64,000 nt of DNA from JAOPZW01 sp963803375 (GCA_963803375.1 CAWDMB010000016.1:214145-278144), one strand, 5' to 3'; shown: positions 1 through 8,245, counted from the first letter of the stretch. Translations and numbers: made by a program. Notes: generated from the sequence alone by a model not told the origin.

Positions 1-240
1 ATCGCCCTGCCGCGAACGAGCTACCTCCAGTTCGGCGTCGGGCGCGCGCTCGAGCGCTCCGCCGTGCAGGCGGGCGACCTCGTCTTCTTCGACACCGACG
101 GCACCGGCGCCTCGCACGTCGGCATCGCCACGAGCCCGACGACGTTCATCTCGGCGACGCTGCACGGCGTGCGCGAGGCCGCCACCTTCGACGCCTACTG
201 GGGTCCCAGATACCTCGGCGCCCGCCGCATGGGCGCGTAG
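1..240 (+). CDS. NlpC/P60 family cell-wall peptidase, C-terminal part
   Basis: Only the last 79 codons lie in the window. They carry the C-terminal half of an NlpC/P60 domain: a GDLVFF motif around visible residues 25-30, then SHVGIA, whose histidine corresponds to the family's catalytic histidine, and an aromatic closing segment (FDAYWGPRYLG). The catalytic cysteine would lie upstream, outside the window. Family members are exported hydrolases that cut peptide bonds in peptidoglycan stem peptides. The gene converges on the glycerate kinase gene, with a palindromic repeat between the two stops. The family call is firm; the exact substrate and any extra N-terminal domains cannot be judged. Confidence 0.85.
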   Translation: MALPRTSYLQFGVGRALERSAVQAGDLVFFDTDGTGASHVGIATSPTTFISATLHGVREAATFDAYWGPRYLGARRMGA

Positions 241-262
241 ATCAGCTGTGCCACCGCCCGCC

Positions 263-327
263 GATGAGCCGAGTGCTGGAAAGGGCGTCCATATGACGCC
301 TTGGTCAGCACTCGGGCGGAGTTCGCC
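263..327. repeat. 65-bp palindromic repeat, copy 1
   Basis: An outer perfect 10-bp stem (CCGAGTGCTG with CAGCACTCGG) encloses an inner 6-bp stem (GGCGTC/GACGCC) with a five-base CATAT loop. It lies between two convergent genes. A second copy, in opposite orientation and differing at 3 of 65 positions, is at 48847-48911, also between convergent genes. It could be a bidirectional terminator or a REP-like element. No T-tract follows. Confidence 0.8.
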
Positions 328-332
328 CCGGT

Positions 333-1334
333 CTAGAGGATCTCCGCGAGCGACGTCGCGGCCGCCTCGATCTCCGCGAGCGTCGTGGCCTCGAGCACGC
401 GCTGGAGGTCGAGCATCCGCGCGCCGAAGGCCCCGAGCTCGTCGCGGCCGACGATCGCGCTGCAGGCCACGCCGCCCTGTCGCGCGCGGACGGCGATCTC
501 GCCGACGATCTTGCCCTGCAGGGTCTGCTCGTCGATGCGCCCCTCGCCGGTGACCACGCCGCGGGCCGCCCGCAGCCGCGCGTCGAAGCCCAGCGCGCCG
601 AGCACGAACGGCGCCCCGCGCTGCAGGACGGCGCCGAAGCGGGCCCACAGGCCGCCCGAGAGCCCGCCCGCGCAGCCGGTCATCGGCACGCCGCGCGGGT
701 CGCGCGGGAACGTCGCGGCGAGCTGCTCCAGGCGCCCGCGCAGCCGCCGCGCCGCCGCGGGGTCGGCGCCCTTCTGGGGCCCGAAGACCTCCGGCGCCAG
801 CTCGAACGGGGTGCGGACGTCGCAGAGCATCACGAGCCGCGCGCCGCTCAGGCCGCCGGCCTCCTCGATCGCGGCGATCGCGCCCGCGGCGCCGTCGGTC
901 GTCGCGCTGCCGCCGCAGGCCACGAGCACGACCTCGGCGCCGGCCGCGACGGCCGCCGCGACGAGCTCGCCGGTCCCGTAGCTCGAGGCGGCCTCGGCAT
1001 CGCGCTCGTCGTCGGCGATCAGCCCCAACCCGCTGGCCTGGGCCATCTCGACGACCGCCGTGCCCCCGTCCTCGAGCAGCGCGAAGCCGACCTGCAGCTC
1101 GCGGCCGAGCGGGTCGTGGACCCGCGCCGCCGCGGTCTCGCCGCCGAGCGCGGTGAGCAGCGCCTCCATCGTCCCCTCGCCGCCGTCCGCGACCGGGCAC
1201 AGGTCGGGCGCGGGCAGGCCCGCGGCCTCGAGGCCGCGGCCGATCGCAGCCGCCACCGCGGTCGCGCGGAACGTCCCCTTGAAGCTGTCGGGGGCGACGA
1301 GCACGGGGGCATCGGTCAGGCTGTGAGCGACCAT
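333..1334 (-). CDS. Glycerate kinase (GlxK/GarK family)
   Basis: A 333-aa protein that should phosphorylate D-glycerate with ATP, probably giving 2-phosphoglycerate, linking glyoxylate/glycerate to glycolysis in the cytosol. Family motifs are in order: APDSFKGT near the N terminus, CPVADGGEGT, TYGTGEL, the CGGSATTDGGAG-like loop (here ACGGSATTDGAAGA), GPQKGA, and GEGRIDEQTLQGK near the C terminus. Length is slightly below the usual 370-380 aa. ATG at 1334 is chosen because it precedes the first conserved strand; an in-frame start 21 bases upstream adds nothing conserved. It converges on the NlpC/P60 gene. Confidence 0.88.
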   Translation of the reverse strand: MVAHSLTDAPVLVAPDSFKGTFRATAVAAAIGRGLEAAGLPAPDLCPVADGGEGTMEALLTALGGETAAARVHDPLGRELQVGFALLEDGGTAVVEMAQASGLGLIADDERDAEAASSYGTGELVAAAVAAGAEVVLVACGGSATTDGAAGAIAAIEEAGGLSGARLVMLCDVRTPFELAPEVFGPQKGADPAAARRLRGRLEQLAATFPRDPRGVPMTGCAGGLSGGLWARFGAVLQRGAPFVLGALGFDARLRAARGVVTGEGRIDEQTLQGKIVGEIAVRARQGGVACSAIVGRDELGAFGARMLDLQRVLEATTLAEIEAAATSLAEIL

Positions 1335-1406
1335 GGCCACCGCGAAGCAGTACACGACGCTCGAGGCCGCCGGGCGCGAGCTGCGGCGGCGAGGCGCCCG
1401 AACGGC

Positions 1407-2336
1407 TCAGCCGTCGAGCTGATCGAGCGTGCACGCGTGCGGGGGCTTGTCCTCGCGCCAGCGCTGGACCTTCGTCCCGTGGCGGATGCGCCCGTCGCTG
1501 ACGTGGTCGAAGGAGACCTCGACGACGAGCTCGGGGCGCACCTTGACCCACTCGAGCTCACGCGCGTTGTTCCAGCGGCTCGGCTCGCCGACGCCGCGTT
1601 CGCCGGTCTCGAAGGGTGCGAGCCTGTCGACGAGCGTGCGCTTCTCGCTCGCGCTGAACCCGCTCGAGTGGCCGACCTCGTGCAGGCGGCCGTCGTCGCC
1701 GTAGAGGCCGAGGATCAGCGAGCCGACGGTGCGCTCGGCCTTGCCCGGACGCCATCCGAGGACGACGGCGTCGATCGTGCGCACGCGCTTGACCTTGACC
1801 ATGCCGACGCGCTCGCCGGGCCGGTACGGCGCGTCGGCATCCTTGGCGATGACGCCCTCGGCATCGTGCAGCCAGTGCTGGGCCTCGGCGGCGCTGCGCA
1901 CGACCGGCGTCAGCTCGACTGGCGCGGCCACGAGCGCCTCCAGCGCCGCGCGGCGCTCGTCGTAGGGCAGCGCGAGCAGCACGTCGTCGTCACGGGCGAG
2001 GAGGTCGAAGGCGAAGTACGTCGCCGGCGTCTCCTCGGCGAGCTTCGCGATCCTCGAGGCCGCGGGGTGGATGCGCTGTCCGAGCGTGTCGAAGGAGCCG
2101 GGCACGACGATCTCGCCGTCGAGCACGTAGCGGCCCTCGGGGAAGCGCAGCTCGGGGAAGTAGCGCGTCAGCGTCCGGCCGTTGCGCGACTGCAGCTCGA
2201 CGTCGGGGCCGTCGACGAAGGCGACGGCGCGAAAGCCGTCCCACTTGGGCTCGTAGGCCCAGCCGTCGCCGCCGGGCAGGGCCGAACGCGAGCGCGCGAG
2301 CTGGGGCAGGACCGGCGGGGTCAGCGGCAGGGCCAC
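1407..2336 (-). CDS. ATP-dependent DNA ligase, LigC/LigD-ligase type
   Basis: A 309-aa stand-alone ATP-dependent DNA ligase. Motif I is EPKWDGFR at residues 28-35, whose lysine would be adenylated; VLDGEIVV (motif III area), FAFDLL, EGVIAKD (motif IV) and VKVKR (motif V) follow, then an OB-fold domain ending WREDKPP. There is no polymerase or phosphoesterase domain, so it resembles actinobacterial LigC or the ligase module of LigD, enzymes used in end joining or repair. No Ku or polymerase gene is visible nearby. Start GTG at 2336 has a TAAGCT box 8 bases upstream, suggesting a leaderless transcript. Confidence 0.88.
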   Translation of the reverse strand: MALPLTPPVLPQLARSRSALPGGDGWAYEPKWDGFRAVAFVDGPDVELQSRNGRTLTRYFPELRFPEGRYVLDGEIVVPGSFDTLGQRIHPAASRIAKLAEETPATYFAFDLLARDDDVLLALPYDERRAALEALVAAPVELTPVVRSAAEAQHWLHDAEGVIAKDADAPYRPGERVGMVKVKRVRTIDAVVLGWRPGKAERTVGSLILGLYGDDGRLHEVGHSSGFSASEKRTLVDRLAPFETGERGVGEPSRWNNARELEWVKVRPELVVEVSFDHVSDGRIRHGTKVQRWREDKPPHACTLDQLDG

Positions 2337-2344
2337 GCCGACGC

Positions 2345-2350
2345 AGCTTA
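2345..2350 (-). promoter_or_regulatory. -10 box (TAAGCT) of the DNA ligase gene
   Basis: TAAGCT lies 8 bases upstream of the GTG start at 2336 on the minus strand. This is the TANNNT-N6-10-start arrangement seen repeatedly in this window and expected for leaderless mRNA. Confidence 0.5.
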
Positions 2351-2434
2351 GAACCTGCGCGGGCTCGGGGGGCGTAGGTTCGCGCCCGTGACCGGCGCGG
2401 GCGTGCCGCCCGCCGCGCGGGTGCGGAGCGTAGC

Positions 2435-2440
2435 TACGAT
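2435..2440 (+). promoter_or_regulatory. -10 box (TACGAT) of the DtxR-type gene
   Basis: TACGAT, then six bases, then ATG at 2447; no Shine-Dalgarno. It fits a leaderless transcript. Confidence 0.55.
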
Positions 2441-2446
2441 GGCCCG

Positions 2447-3160
2447 ATGCCGCCCGAGCACGCCACCGTAGCCGAGGAGGAGTACCTCCAGACGCTGTTC
2501 TGGCTGCAGGAGGCGGGGCTGCCGATGACGGGCGCGAACGTCGCGCGGGCGATGCAGCTCTCGCCGCCGACCGTCCACGAGATGATCGGACGGCTCGAGC
2601 GTGACGGCTACATCACGCGCGCGGGCGACAAGACGATCTCGTTCACCGGCAGCGGCCAGGAGCACGCCGCCGACGTCGTGCGCCGCCACCGCCTCATCGA
2701 GCGCTTCCTGACCGACGTGCTCGGCATCCCGTGGGACGACGTGCACGAGGAGGCCGAGCGCCTCGAGCACGCGATGTCGCCGGTGCTCGAGGAGCGCATG
2801 CTCGCGGCGATCGGCGACGCCAAGACCTGCCCGCACGGCCATCCGATCGTGGCCGGCACGCGCATCGAGGGCGTGCCGCTGGCCGACGTCGCCGACGGCG
2901 CGGCGATCCGCGTCCTGCGCTTCGAGAACGAGGCCGAGGACCTCCTGCACTACCTCAAGGACTCGGGGCTCGAGCCGGGCCTCGAGGGCACCGTCGCCGG
3001 GCGCGACGGCGAGCAGGTCCGCGTCATGGCCGGTGGGCGCGACCTGGCGATCGACGCGACCGTGGCGGAGACGGTGTCCGTGGTCGCCGACCCGTCGCCG
3101 CCGCCGCGCGTGGCTCTGCCCGAGCAGCTCGTGCTCTCGCGCGAGCGCTACGGGCGCTGA
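2447..3160 (+). CDS. DtxR/MntR-family metal-dependent transcriptional regulator
   Basis: A 237-aa DNA-binding regulator. Residues 1-65 form a winged helix (TVAEEEYLQTLFWLQE, then a recognition helix around SPPTVHEMIGRLERDGYI). Residues 70-145 are the metal-binding/dimerisation domain, with RRHRLIERFL, a glutamate/histidine-rich helix (HEEAERLEHAMS) and the family hallmark TCPHGHPI. Residues 150-230 look like the FeoA/SH3-like C-terminal domain. Such proteins sense Fe2+ or Mn2+ and repress uptake genes. No metal transporter gene is adjacent, so the regulon is unknown. The stop codon directly abuts the stop of the convergent aminotransferase gene. Confidence 0.9.
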   Translation: MPPEHATVAEEEYLQTLFWLQEAGLPMTGANVARAMQLSPPTVHEMIGRLERDGYITRAGDKTISFTGSGQEHAADVVRRHRLIERFLTDVLGIPWDDVHEEAERLEHAMSPVLEERMLAAIGDAKTCPHGHPIVAGTRIEGVPLADVADGAAIRVLRFENEAEDLLHYLKDSGLEPGLEGTVAGRDGEQVRVMAGGRDLAIDATVAETVSVVADPSPPPRVALPEQLVLSRERYGR

Positions 3161-4270
3161 CTACGCGGGCGCGGGGGCGCCGCTGAGCGAGCGGTAGGCG
3201 TCGGCCAGCCGGCCGATGCCCTCGTCGATCTGCTCGGGGGTCACCCCCGAGTAGGCGAGGCGCAGCGTGTTCTCGCCGCCCTCGAGGAGGAAGTCGGTGC
3301 CCTTCACGAACGTCACGCCGCGCTCCGCCGCCGCGAGGAAGAGCGCCTCGACGTCGGTGCCCTCGGGCAGCTCGACCCACATGAAGTATCCGCCCTCGGG
3401 GGCCACGTAGCGCGCCTCGGGCAGGTCGCGCTCGAGCGCGGCGACGAGCGCGGCGACCCGCCGGCGCAGGTTCGTGCGCACGGTCGCGATCGAGCCGGCG
3501 ATCGCGCCCGAGGCGCAGAACTCGTGGACGATCGACTGGGCGACCATGTTCGGGCTGATGTACGTGTTCGTCGCGCGCCGGACGATCGCGCCGATCGTCT
3601 CGGTCGGCCCGACGAGGTAGCCCACGCGGATGCCGGGGCAGATCGTCTTGGAGAACGACGACGCGTAGACGACGACGGCGGCGTCGTCGAGCCCGAGCAT
3701 CGTCGGGAGCGGCTCGCCCGCGAAGCGGATCTCGACGTAGGGGTCGTCCTCGAAGACCGTGAAGCCGTGCTCGCGGGCGAGCGCCAGCAGGGCGTCGCGC
3801 TTGGCGCGCGAGAGCGTGTGGCCGGCGGGGTTCTGGAAGTTCGGGATCACGTGCGCGAGCTTCGGGCGCACGCCGGCGCGCAGCAGCGCGCCCAGCGCGT
3901 CGACGTCGAGCCCGTCGGGCTCGAGCTCGACTGGGTGGATCTCCGCGCCGCGCTCGCGCAGCCCCAGCAGCGTCCGATCGTAGGTCGGGCGCTCGACGAC
4001 GACGGCGTCGCCGGGGGCGACGAGCTCGTCGAAGAGGAAGGCGTCGGCCTGCATCGAGCCGTTCGTGACGACGACGTTCTCGACGCCGACGCCGTGGCGC
4101 TCGGCGATCCACGCACGCAGCGGCAGGTAGCCGACCGCGGTGCCGTACGCGGTCGTGCCGCCGGGGTCGTTCGCGAAGGCGCGGGCGGCGGCCTCGCGCA
4201 GGCCCGCGACGTCGACGATGTCGAGCGACGGAGCGCCCCGGGCGAACGAGATCGTGCTGGCGGCGGGCAT
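3161..4270 (-). CDS. PLP-dependent class I/II aminotransferase (LysN/MocR-catalytic-like)
   Basis: A 369-aa fold-type I aminotransferase. The visible pattern is FARGAPSLDI at the N terminus, then YGTAVGYLPLR, VTNGSMQA, PTYDRTL, PNFQNPAGHTLS, EDDPYVEIRF and the Schiff-base region YASSFSKTICPGIRVGY, where the SFSK lysine would bind PLP. This matches 2-aminoadipate/branched-chain-type aminotransferases and the catalytic half of MocR regulators; no HTH domain is attached. Substrate is uncertain. ATG at 4270 is preferred over 4300 because a TACCCT box sits 8 bases upstream of it. Confidence 0.85.
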   Translation of the reverse strand: MPAASTISFARGAPSLDIVDVAGLREAAARAFANDPGGTTAYGTAVGYLPLRAWIAERHGVGVENVVVTNGSMQADAFLFDELVAPGDAVVVERPTYDRTLLGLRERGAEIHPVELEPDGLDVDALGALLRAGVRPKLAHVIPNFQNPAGHTLSRAKRDALLALAREHGFTVFEDDPYVEIRFAGEPLPTMLGLDDAAVVVYASSFSKTICPGIRVGYLVGPTETIGAIVRRATNTYISPNMVAQSIVHEFCASGAIAGSIATVRTNLRRRVAALVAALERDLPEARYVAPEGGYFMWVELPEGTDVEALFLAAAERGVTFVKGTDFLLEGGENTLRLAYSGVTPEQIDEGIGRLADAYRSLSGAPAPA

Positions 4271-4278
4271 GGCGCCAG

Positions 4279-4284
4279 AGGGTA
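4279..4284 (-). promoter_or_regulatory. -10 box (TACCCT) of the aminotransferase gene
   Basis: TACCCT, 8-base spacer, ATG at 4270 on the minus strand; it supports that start and a leaderless mRNA. Confidence 0.5.
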
Positions 4285-4345
4285 GTGCGGATGCCGGCAC
4301 CTGCGGAACCCGGTGACCCGCGGCGTCGGCCGCCTGAGGCCCCTC

Positions 4346-4388
4346 GCCTCAACGGGCCGGCGCTGCGCTTCCCGCGCCGGCCCGAGGC
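4346..4388 (-). terminator. Strong hairpin downstream of sucD
   Basis: A perfect 10-bp stem (GGGCCGGCGC at 4354-4363 with GCGCCGGCCC at 4374-4383, loop of 10) is extended by GCCTC/GAGGC on the outside. It starts 12 bases after the sucD stop, in the short gap before the aminotransferase gene. There is no T-tract, as is common for actinobacterial hairpin terminators. Confidence 0.65.
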
Positions 4389-4399
4389 GGGCGCGCTCG

Positions 4400-5278
4400 T
4401 CAGCCGCGCAGGAGCTCGACCGCGAGCTCGGCCACCTGCGTCGGCGTGCGCCCGACGCGCACGCCGCGGGCCTCGAGCGCCTCGGCCTTCGCCTTCGCGG
4501 TCCCCGCCGTCCCTGAGACGATCGCGCCAGCGTGGCCCATCGTCTTGCCCGGCGGCGCCGTGAAGCCGGCGATGTAGGCCACGACGGGCTTGGAGACGTG
4601 CTCGGCGATGTAGTCGGCGGCCTCCTCCTCGGCCGATCCGCCGATCTCGCCGGCCATCACGACGAGCTCGGTCTCCGGGTCGGACTCGAAGAGCGCGAGC
4701 ACGTCGATGAACGACGAGCCCGGGACCGGGTCGCCGCCGATGCCGACGATCGACGAGTTGCCGAAGCCCTGCTGGGCGATCTCGTTGCCGATCTGGTAGG
4801 TCAGCGTGCCCGAGCGCGAGACGACGCCGACGTTGCCCGCCTTGAAGAAGGCGGCCGGGATGATCCCGACGTTGGCCTTGCCGGGCGAGAGGACGCCGGG
4901 GCAGTTGGGCCCGACGAGCCGTGTGCCCGGGTGGGCCTGGCGGAGATGGTTGAAGACGCGCAGCTCGTCGTGGGCGGGGATGCCCTCGGTGATGGCGACG
5001 ATGACCGCGATGCCCGCGTCGGCCGCCTCGAGGATCGAGTCGGCGGCGAAGCGCGGGGGTACGAAGATCATCGCCGTGTTCGCGCCGGTCTCGCGGACGG
5101 CGTCGACGAAGAGGTTGAAGACGGGGACGCCGTCGACGTCGTGGCCGGCCTTGCCGGGCGTGACGCCGGAGGCGACCTGCGTGCCGTAACGCTTGTTGTT
5201 GAGCGCGTGGAACGTGCCCTCGCGCCCGGTGATCCCCGACACGCACAGGCGCGTGTCCTCGTCGACGAGGACGCTCAT
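4400..5278 (-). CDS. sucD: Succinate-CoA ligase, alpha subunit
   Basis: A 292-aa CoA-binding subunit that, with SucC, interconverts succinyl-CoA and succinate with nucleotide phosphorylation in the TCA cycle. Seen: SGITGREGTFHALNNKRYGT near the N terminus (CoA-binding Rossmann region), VGPNCPGVLSPGKANVGI, SRSGTLTYQI, GIGGDPVPGSSF, and GHAGAIVSGTAGTAKAK, whose histidine is the phosphorylated one. The start ATG overlaps the sucC stop by four bases (ATGA), indicating translational coupling. A strong hairpin follows the stop. Confidence 0.95.
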   Translation of the reverse strand: MSVLVDEDTRLCVSGITGREGTFHALNNKRYGTQVASGVTPGKAGHDVDGVPVFNLFVDAVRETGANTAMIFVPPRFAADSILEAADAGIAVIVAITEGIPAHDELRVFNHLRQAHPGTRLVGPNCPGVLSPGKANVGIIPAAFFKAGNVGVVSRSGTLTYQIGNEIAQQGFGNSSIVGIGGDPVPGSSFIDVLALFESDPETELVVMAGEIGGSAEEEAADYIAEHVSKPVVAYIAGFTAPPGKTMGHAGAIVSGTAGTAKAKAEALEARGVRVGRTPTQVAELAVELLRG

Positions 5279-6432
5279 CGCGCCGCGACGCCTCCGCGCG
5301 CCAGCGCCACGACGCGCTCGGCCGCCTCGTTCATCGTGGTCGCGGCGTGGACGTTGGGCAGTGCCGCCGCGGCCAGGATGCGGCGGCCCTCGGCGTCGTT
5401 CGTGCCGTCCAGGCGCACGACGAAGGGCACGCCGGGCTCGATCTGGCGGAAGGCCTCCACGAGCCCGTTGGCGACCTCGTCGCAGCGCGTGATGCCGCCG
5501 AAGATGTTGAAGAGCACGGCCTTCACGCCCCGGTTGGCGAGGATGACCTCGACGGCGCTCGTGATCGCCTCGGCCTTCGAGCCGCCGCCGGCGTCGAGGA
5601 AGTTCGCCGGCCGCCCCCCGTACTGGGCGACGACGTCGAGCGTCGACATCACGAGCCCCGCGCCGTTGCCGAGGATGCCGATGTCGCCGTCGAGGCTGAC
5701 GTACGTGAGCCCGCGCTCCTTGGCCAGCTGCTCCTGCGGGTCCTCGGCGGAGGGGTCGCGCAGCGCGGCGTTGTCGGGATGGCGGAAGAGCGCGCTGTCG
5801 TCGAGCGTGACCTTCGCGTCGAGGGCTCGGACGTCGCGGTCGGCGGTGACGATCAGCGGGTTGACCTCCATCAGCGTCGCCTCCTCGCTGACGAAGGCGC
5901 CGTAGAGGCGGCGCAGGAACGTGCCGAGCGGGCGCACGAGGTCGCCGGGGACGTTGGCGGCGTAGGCCAGCCGGCGCCCGTGGAAGTCCTGGAAGCCCAG
6001 GAGCGGGTCGACGTGCAGCGTCGCGATCGCGCCGGGGTCCTCCTCGGCGACGGCCTCGATGTCCATGCCGCCGCGCGTGGAGAGCATGAGCAGCGGGCGC
6101 TTGGCGCTGCGGTCGAAGATGATCGAGGCGTAGAGCTCGGCCTCGATCTGCGAGGCGCCCTCGACCCAGACCTCGTGGACCGTGAAGCCGCGCAGGTCCA
6201 TGCCGAGGATCGCGTCGGCGTGCCCGCGGGCCTCGCCTTCGTCCTGGGCGAGCTTGATGCCGCCGGCCTTGCCGCGGCCGCCGATCTGCACCTGCGCCTT
6301 GACGACGACCGGGAACCCGATCTCCTTGGCGGCCGCGACGGCCTCGTCGACGGTCCGGGCGTGGCGCCCGGTGGGGACCGGGATGCCGTGACGGGCGAAG
6401 AGCTGCTTGCCCTGGTACTCGAGCAGGTCCAT
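5275..6432 (-). CDS. sucC: Succinate-CoA ligase, beta subunit (ADP-forming type)
   Basis: A 385-aa ATP-grasp subunit starting MDLLEYQGKQLFARHGIPVPTG, the usual SucC beginning. It shows KAQVQIGGRGKAGGIKLA (nucleotide-binding loop), MEVNPLIVT (metal-binding end of the ATP-grasp domain) and NIFGGITRCDEVANG plus VRLDGTNDAEGRRIL in the C-terminal domain. Length is normal. It is the first gene of a two-gene operon with sucD. A TAGAGT box lies 12 bases upstream of the ATG, a slightly longer spacing than at neighbouring genes. It is divergent from the HAD gene, with only 64 bases between the starts. Confidence 0.95.
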   Translation of the reverse strand: MDLLEYQGKQLFARHGIPVPTGRHARTVDEAVAAAKEIGFPVVVKAQVQIGGRGKAGGIKLAQDEGEARGHADAILGMDLRGFTVHEVWVEGASQIEAELYASIIFDRSAKRPLLMLSTRGGMDIEAVAEEDPGAIATLHVDPLLGFQDFHGRRLAYAANVPGDLVRPLGTFLRRLYGAFVSEEATLMEVNPLIVTADRDVRALDAKVTLDDSALFRHPDNAALRDPSAEDPQEQLAKERGLTYVSLDGDIGILGNGAGLVMSTLDVVAQYGGRPANFLDAGGGSKAEAITSAVEVILANRGVKAVLFNIFGGITRCDEVANGLVEAFRQIEPGVPFVVRLDGTNDAEGRRILAAAALPNVHAATTMNEAAERVVALARGGVAAR

Positions 6433-6496
6433 GGCCGGGGGCGGACTCTATATCCACAACGCCCCCGCCGGCGCCCGATGGCAGAATGCCCGGCCC

Positions 6497-7177
6497 ATGG
6501 CGCTCCCCTCCAAGGTCACGTTTGTCACGTTCGACGTCTACGGCACGCTCATCGACTGGGAGGGTGGGGTCTTCGGCGCCTTTCGCCGCGAGGCCGAGCG
6601 CGACGGCTTCACGATCGACGACCCGCAGGAGATCATCGCGCGCTTCCACGAGTACGAGCGCGAGATCGAGAGCGGCTCCTACGAGCTCTACGCGGAGGTC
6701 CTGCGCCGGGTGGCCGTGCGCATCGCCAAGGACATCGGGTGGCCGCTGGAGCCCTCGCGCGCGGGCTTCCTACCCGACTCCGTGCAGCGCTGGGCGCCGT
6801 TCAAGGAGACCAACACGCAGCTCACCAAGCTCGGCCGGAAGTTCTCGACCGGCCTGATCTCCAACGTCGACGACAAGCTCCTCGGCCAGACGCGCCGCCA
6901 CATCCCGCACGACTTCGACCTCGTCGTCACCGCCCAGCAGGTGCGCTCCTACAAGCCCGATCCGGCGCACTTCAAGGAATGCGCGCGGCGCATCGGCACC
7001 AAGAAGGGCTGGGTCCACGTCGCGGCGAGCTACTACCACGACATCGAGCCGTGCTTGAAGGAGAAGGTCCCGGTGATCTGGGTCAACCGCAATCGCGAGG
7101 AGCTCGAGTCCGGCCAGCGCAAGCCGACGGCCGAGGTCAAGACGCTCCTGGAGGCGGCCAAGCTCCTCGGGGTCTAG
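6497..7177 (+). CDS. HAD-superfamily hydrolase (haloacid dehalogenase type II-like)
   Basis: A 226-aa HAD protein: motif I FDVYGTLIDW at residues 11-20 (nucleophile Asp and the +4 Thr position), motif II LISNVDD, a conserved lysine in YKPDPAHF, and motif IV in the SYYHDIEP area. The cap sequence resembles the 2-haloacid dehalogenase subgroup, but substrates of these proteins are often different. ATG at 6497 follows a CAGAAT box with a 9-base spacer; a longer in-frame start at 6407 would overlap sucC and adds nothing conserved. The stop TAG (7175-7177) is part of the CTAG that begins the MITE-like element. Confidence 0.85.
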   Translation: MALPSKVTFVTFDVYGTLIDWEGGVFGAFRREAERDGFTIDDPQEIIARFHEYEREIESGSYELYAEVLRRVAVRIAKDIGWPLEPSRAGFLPDSVQRWAPFKETNTQLTKLGRKFSTGLISNVDDKLLGQTRRHIPHDFDLVVTAQQVRSYKPDPAHFKECARRIGTKKGWVHVAASYYHDIEPCLKEKVPVIWVNRNREELESGQRKPTAEVKTLLEAAKLLGV

Positions 7178-7350
7178 TGGGCCTTCTCGCAACGTTTGAC
7201 CGCAAACGGCGGACGCCGATCACCGCCTGGCTTTGTCCTCGGTCGCGGCAATGGCTCCACCATTGCTCGCGGGCCGGGTGGGTTCGTCTCACGCCAGTCG
7301 GTGCCGGCGCCTCGCCGTTTGCGGTCAAACGTCACGAGAAGGCCCACTAG
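7174..7350. mobile_element. MITE-like element, copy 1 (177 bp)
   Basis: Bounded by CTAG at both ends. Inside are 34-bp terminal inverted repeats (TGGGCCTTCTCG... against ...CGAGAAGGCCCA) with two mismatches, and a central 7-bp hairpin (GCAATGG/CCATTGC at 7248-7266). There is no plausible ORF. A second copy of identical length and nine differences is at 39473-39649. CTAG duplications fit the YTAR target of the IS5 group, so an IS5-like transposase elsewhere may move it. The left CTAG supplies the HAD stop codon and the last base of the right CTAG starts the next gene's GTG. Confidence 0.85.
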
Positions 7351-8123
7351 TGCAGGTCGTCAGCCTCAGCGCTGACGTCGTCGTGGCCCGCAGCGAGATG
7401 TGGCAGACGACGTGCACGGTGGTCCACCGGGGCGGCGAGTGCTTCGTCGTCGACTCGCCCGTCTTCCAGTCCGAGCTCGAGGCGCTGCCGGTGATCGTCG
7501 AGCGGGCGGGCTGGACGCTCTCGGGCCTGCTGTGCACGCACGCCGACTGGGACCACGTCCTCGGGCGCCTCGCGTTTCCCGCCGCGGCGCTCGGGTGCGC
7601 GGAGACGACGGCGGCGCGCCTGCGGGCCGAGCCCGGCGACGCCCAGCGCTCCCTGCGCGAGTTCGACGAGGCCAACTACGTCGAGCGGCCGCGGCCGCTC
7701 TCGCTCGGACACGTGCAGGCCCTGCCCGTGCCGGGCAAGCTCGAGATCGGCGGGGCCGAGATCGAGCTCGTCCCGGCCGACGGCCACACCCACGACGGCA
7801 TGGCGCTGTGGCTCGAGTGGGCGGGCGTGCTCGTCTGCGGCGACTACCTGCTGCCCGTCGAGATCCCGTGGCTGCAGCAGCACGGCGACCGCGACGCCTA
7901 CCTCGCCACGCTCGGCCGGCTGAAGCCCTATGTCGAGCGGGCGTCCTGGGTCGTGCCCGGCCACGGCGGGCCACTCGAGCCGGCGCGGGCGCTCGCCGTC
8001 ATGCGCGAGGACGTGGCCTACCTGCAGGCGCTGCCGGCCGCCGGCGCGCCGCTGCCGTTCGGGCGGCGCACGAGGGCCCAGCGCGCCCACCACGAGGACA
8101 ACGTGCGCAAGGCGGGTGGGTGA
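7350..8123 (+). CDS. Metallo-beta-lactamase-fold hydrolase
   Basis: A 257-aa MBL-fold protein. The zinc site is visible but variant: THADWDH (residues 56-62) replaces the usual THxHxDH, so the second histidine is Asp; GHTHDGM, a CGDYLLP loop with the bridging aspartate, and PGHGGPLEP follow. Such proteins act as hydrolases on thioesters, lactones or phosphodiesters; the substrate here is unknown. The chosen start is GTG at 7350, the last base of the MITE-like element, because the reading frame upstream runs through the element. The insertion may have replaced the native upstream region. Confidence 0.75.
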   Translation: MQVVSLSADVVVARSEMWQTTCTVVHRGGECFVVDSPVFQSELEALPVIVERAGWTLSGLLCTHADWDHVLGRLAFPAAALGCAETTAARLRAEPGDAQRSLREFDEANYVERPRPLSLGHVQALPVPGKLEIGGAEIELVPADGHTHDGMALWLEWAGVLVCGDYLLPVEIPWLQQHGDRDAYLATLGRLKPYVERASWVVPGHGGPLEPARALAVMREDVAYLQALPAAGAPLPFGRRTRAQRAHHEDNVRKAGG

Positions 8124-8245
8124 TCCTCCGACGCTGCGGTCGACCCGGCGCTCGAAGGAAGGGGCGCGCCGACATGGTCGTCTGCTCGCTGCTGCCGTCC
8201 GACGGTTGACCGCGCCGGCGGCGCCTGCCGGGCGCGACGAGTGCC

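Noticed and set aside
263..327. CIRCE-like heat-shock operator
   Set aside because: The GAGTGCT/AGCACTC words are present but in the reverse order and spacing from TTAGCACTC-N9-GAGTGCTAA, and the site is between gene 3' ends, not upstream of a chaperone gene.
4400..6649. 749-aa sucC-sucD-like fusion frame
   Set aside because: The N-terminal two thirds are an alternate frame of sucC; sucD starts at 5278 with an ATGA overlap.
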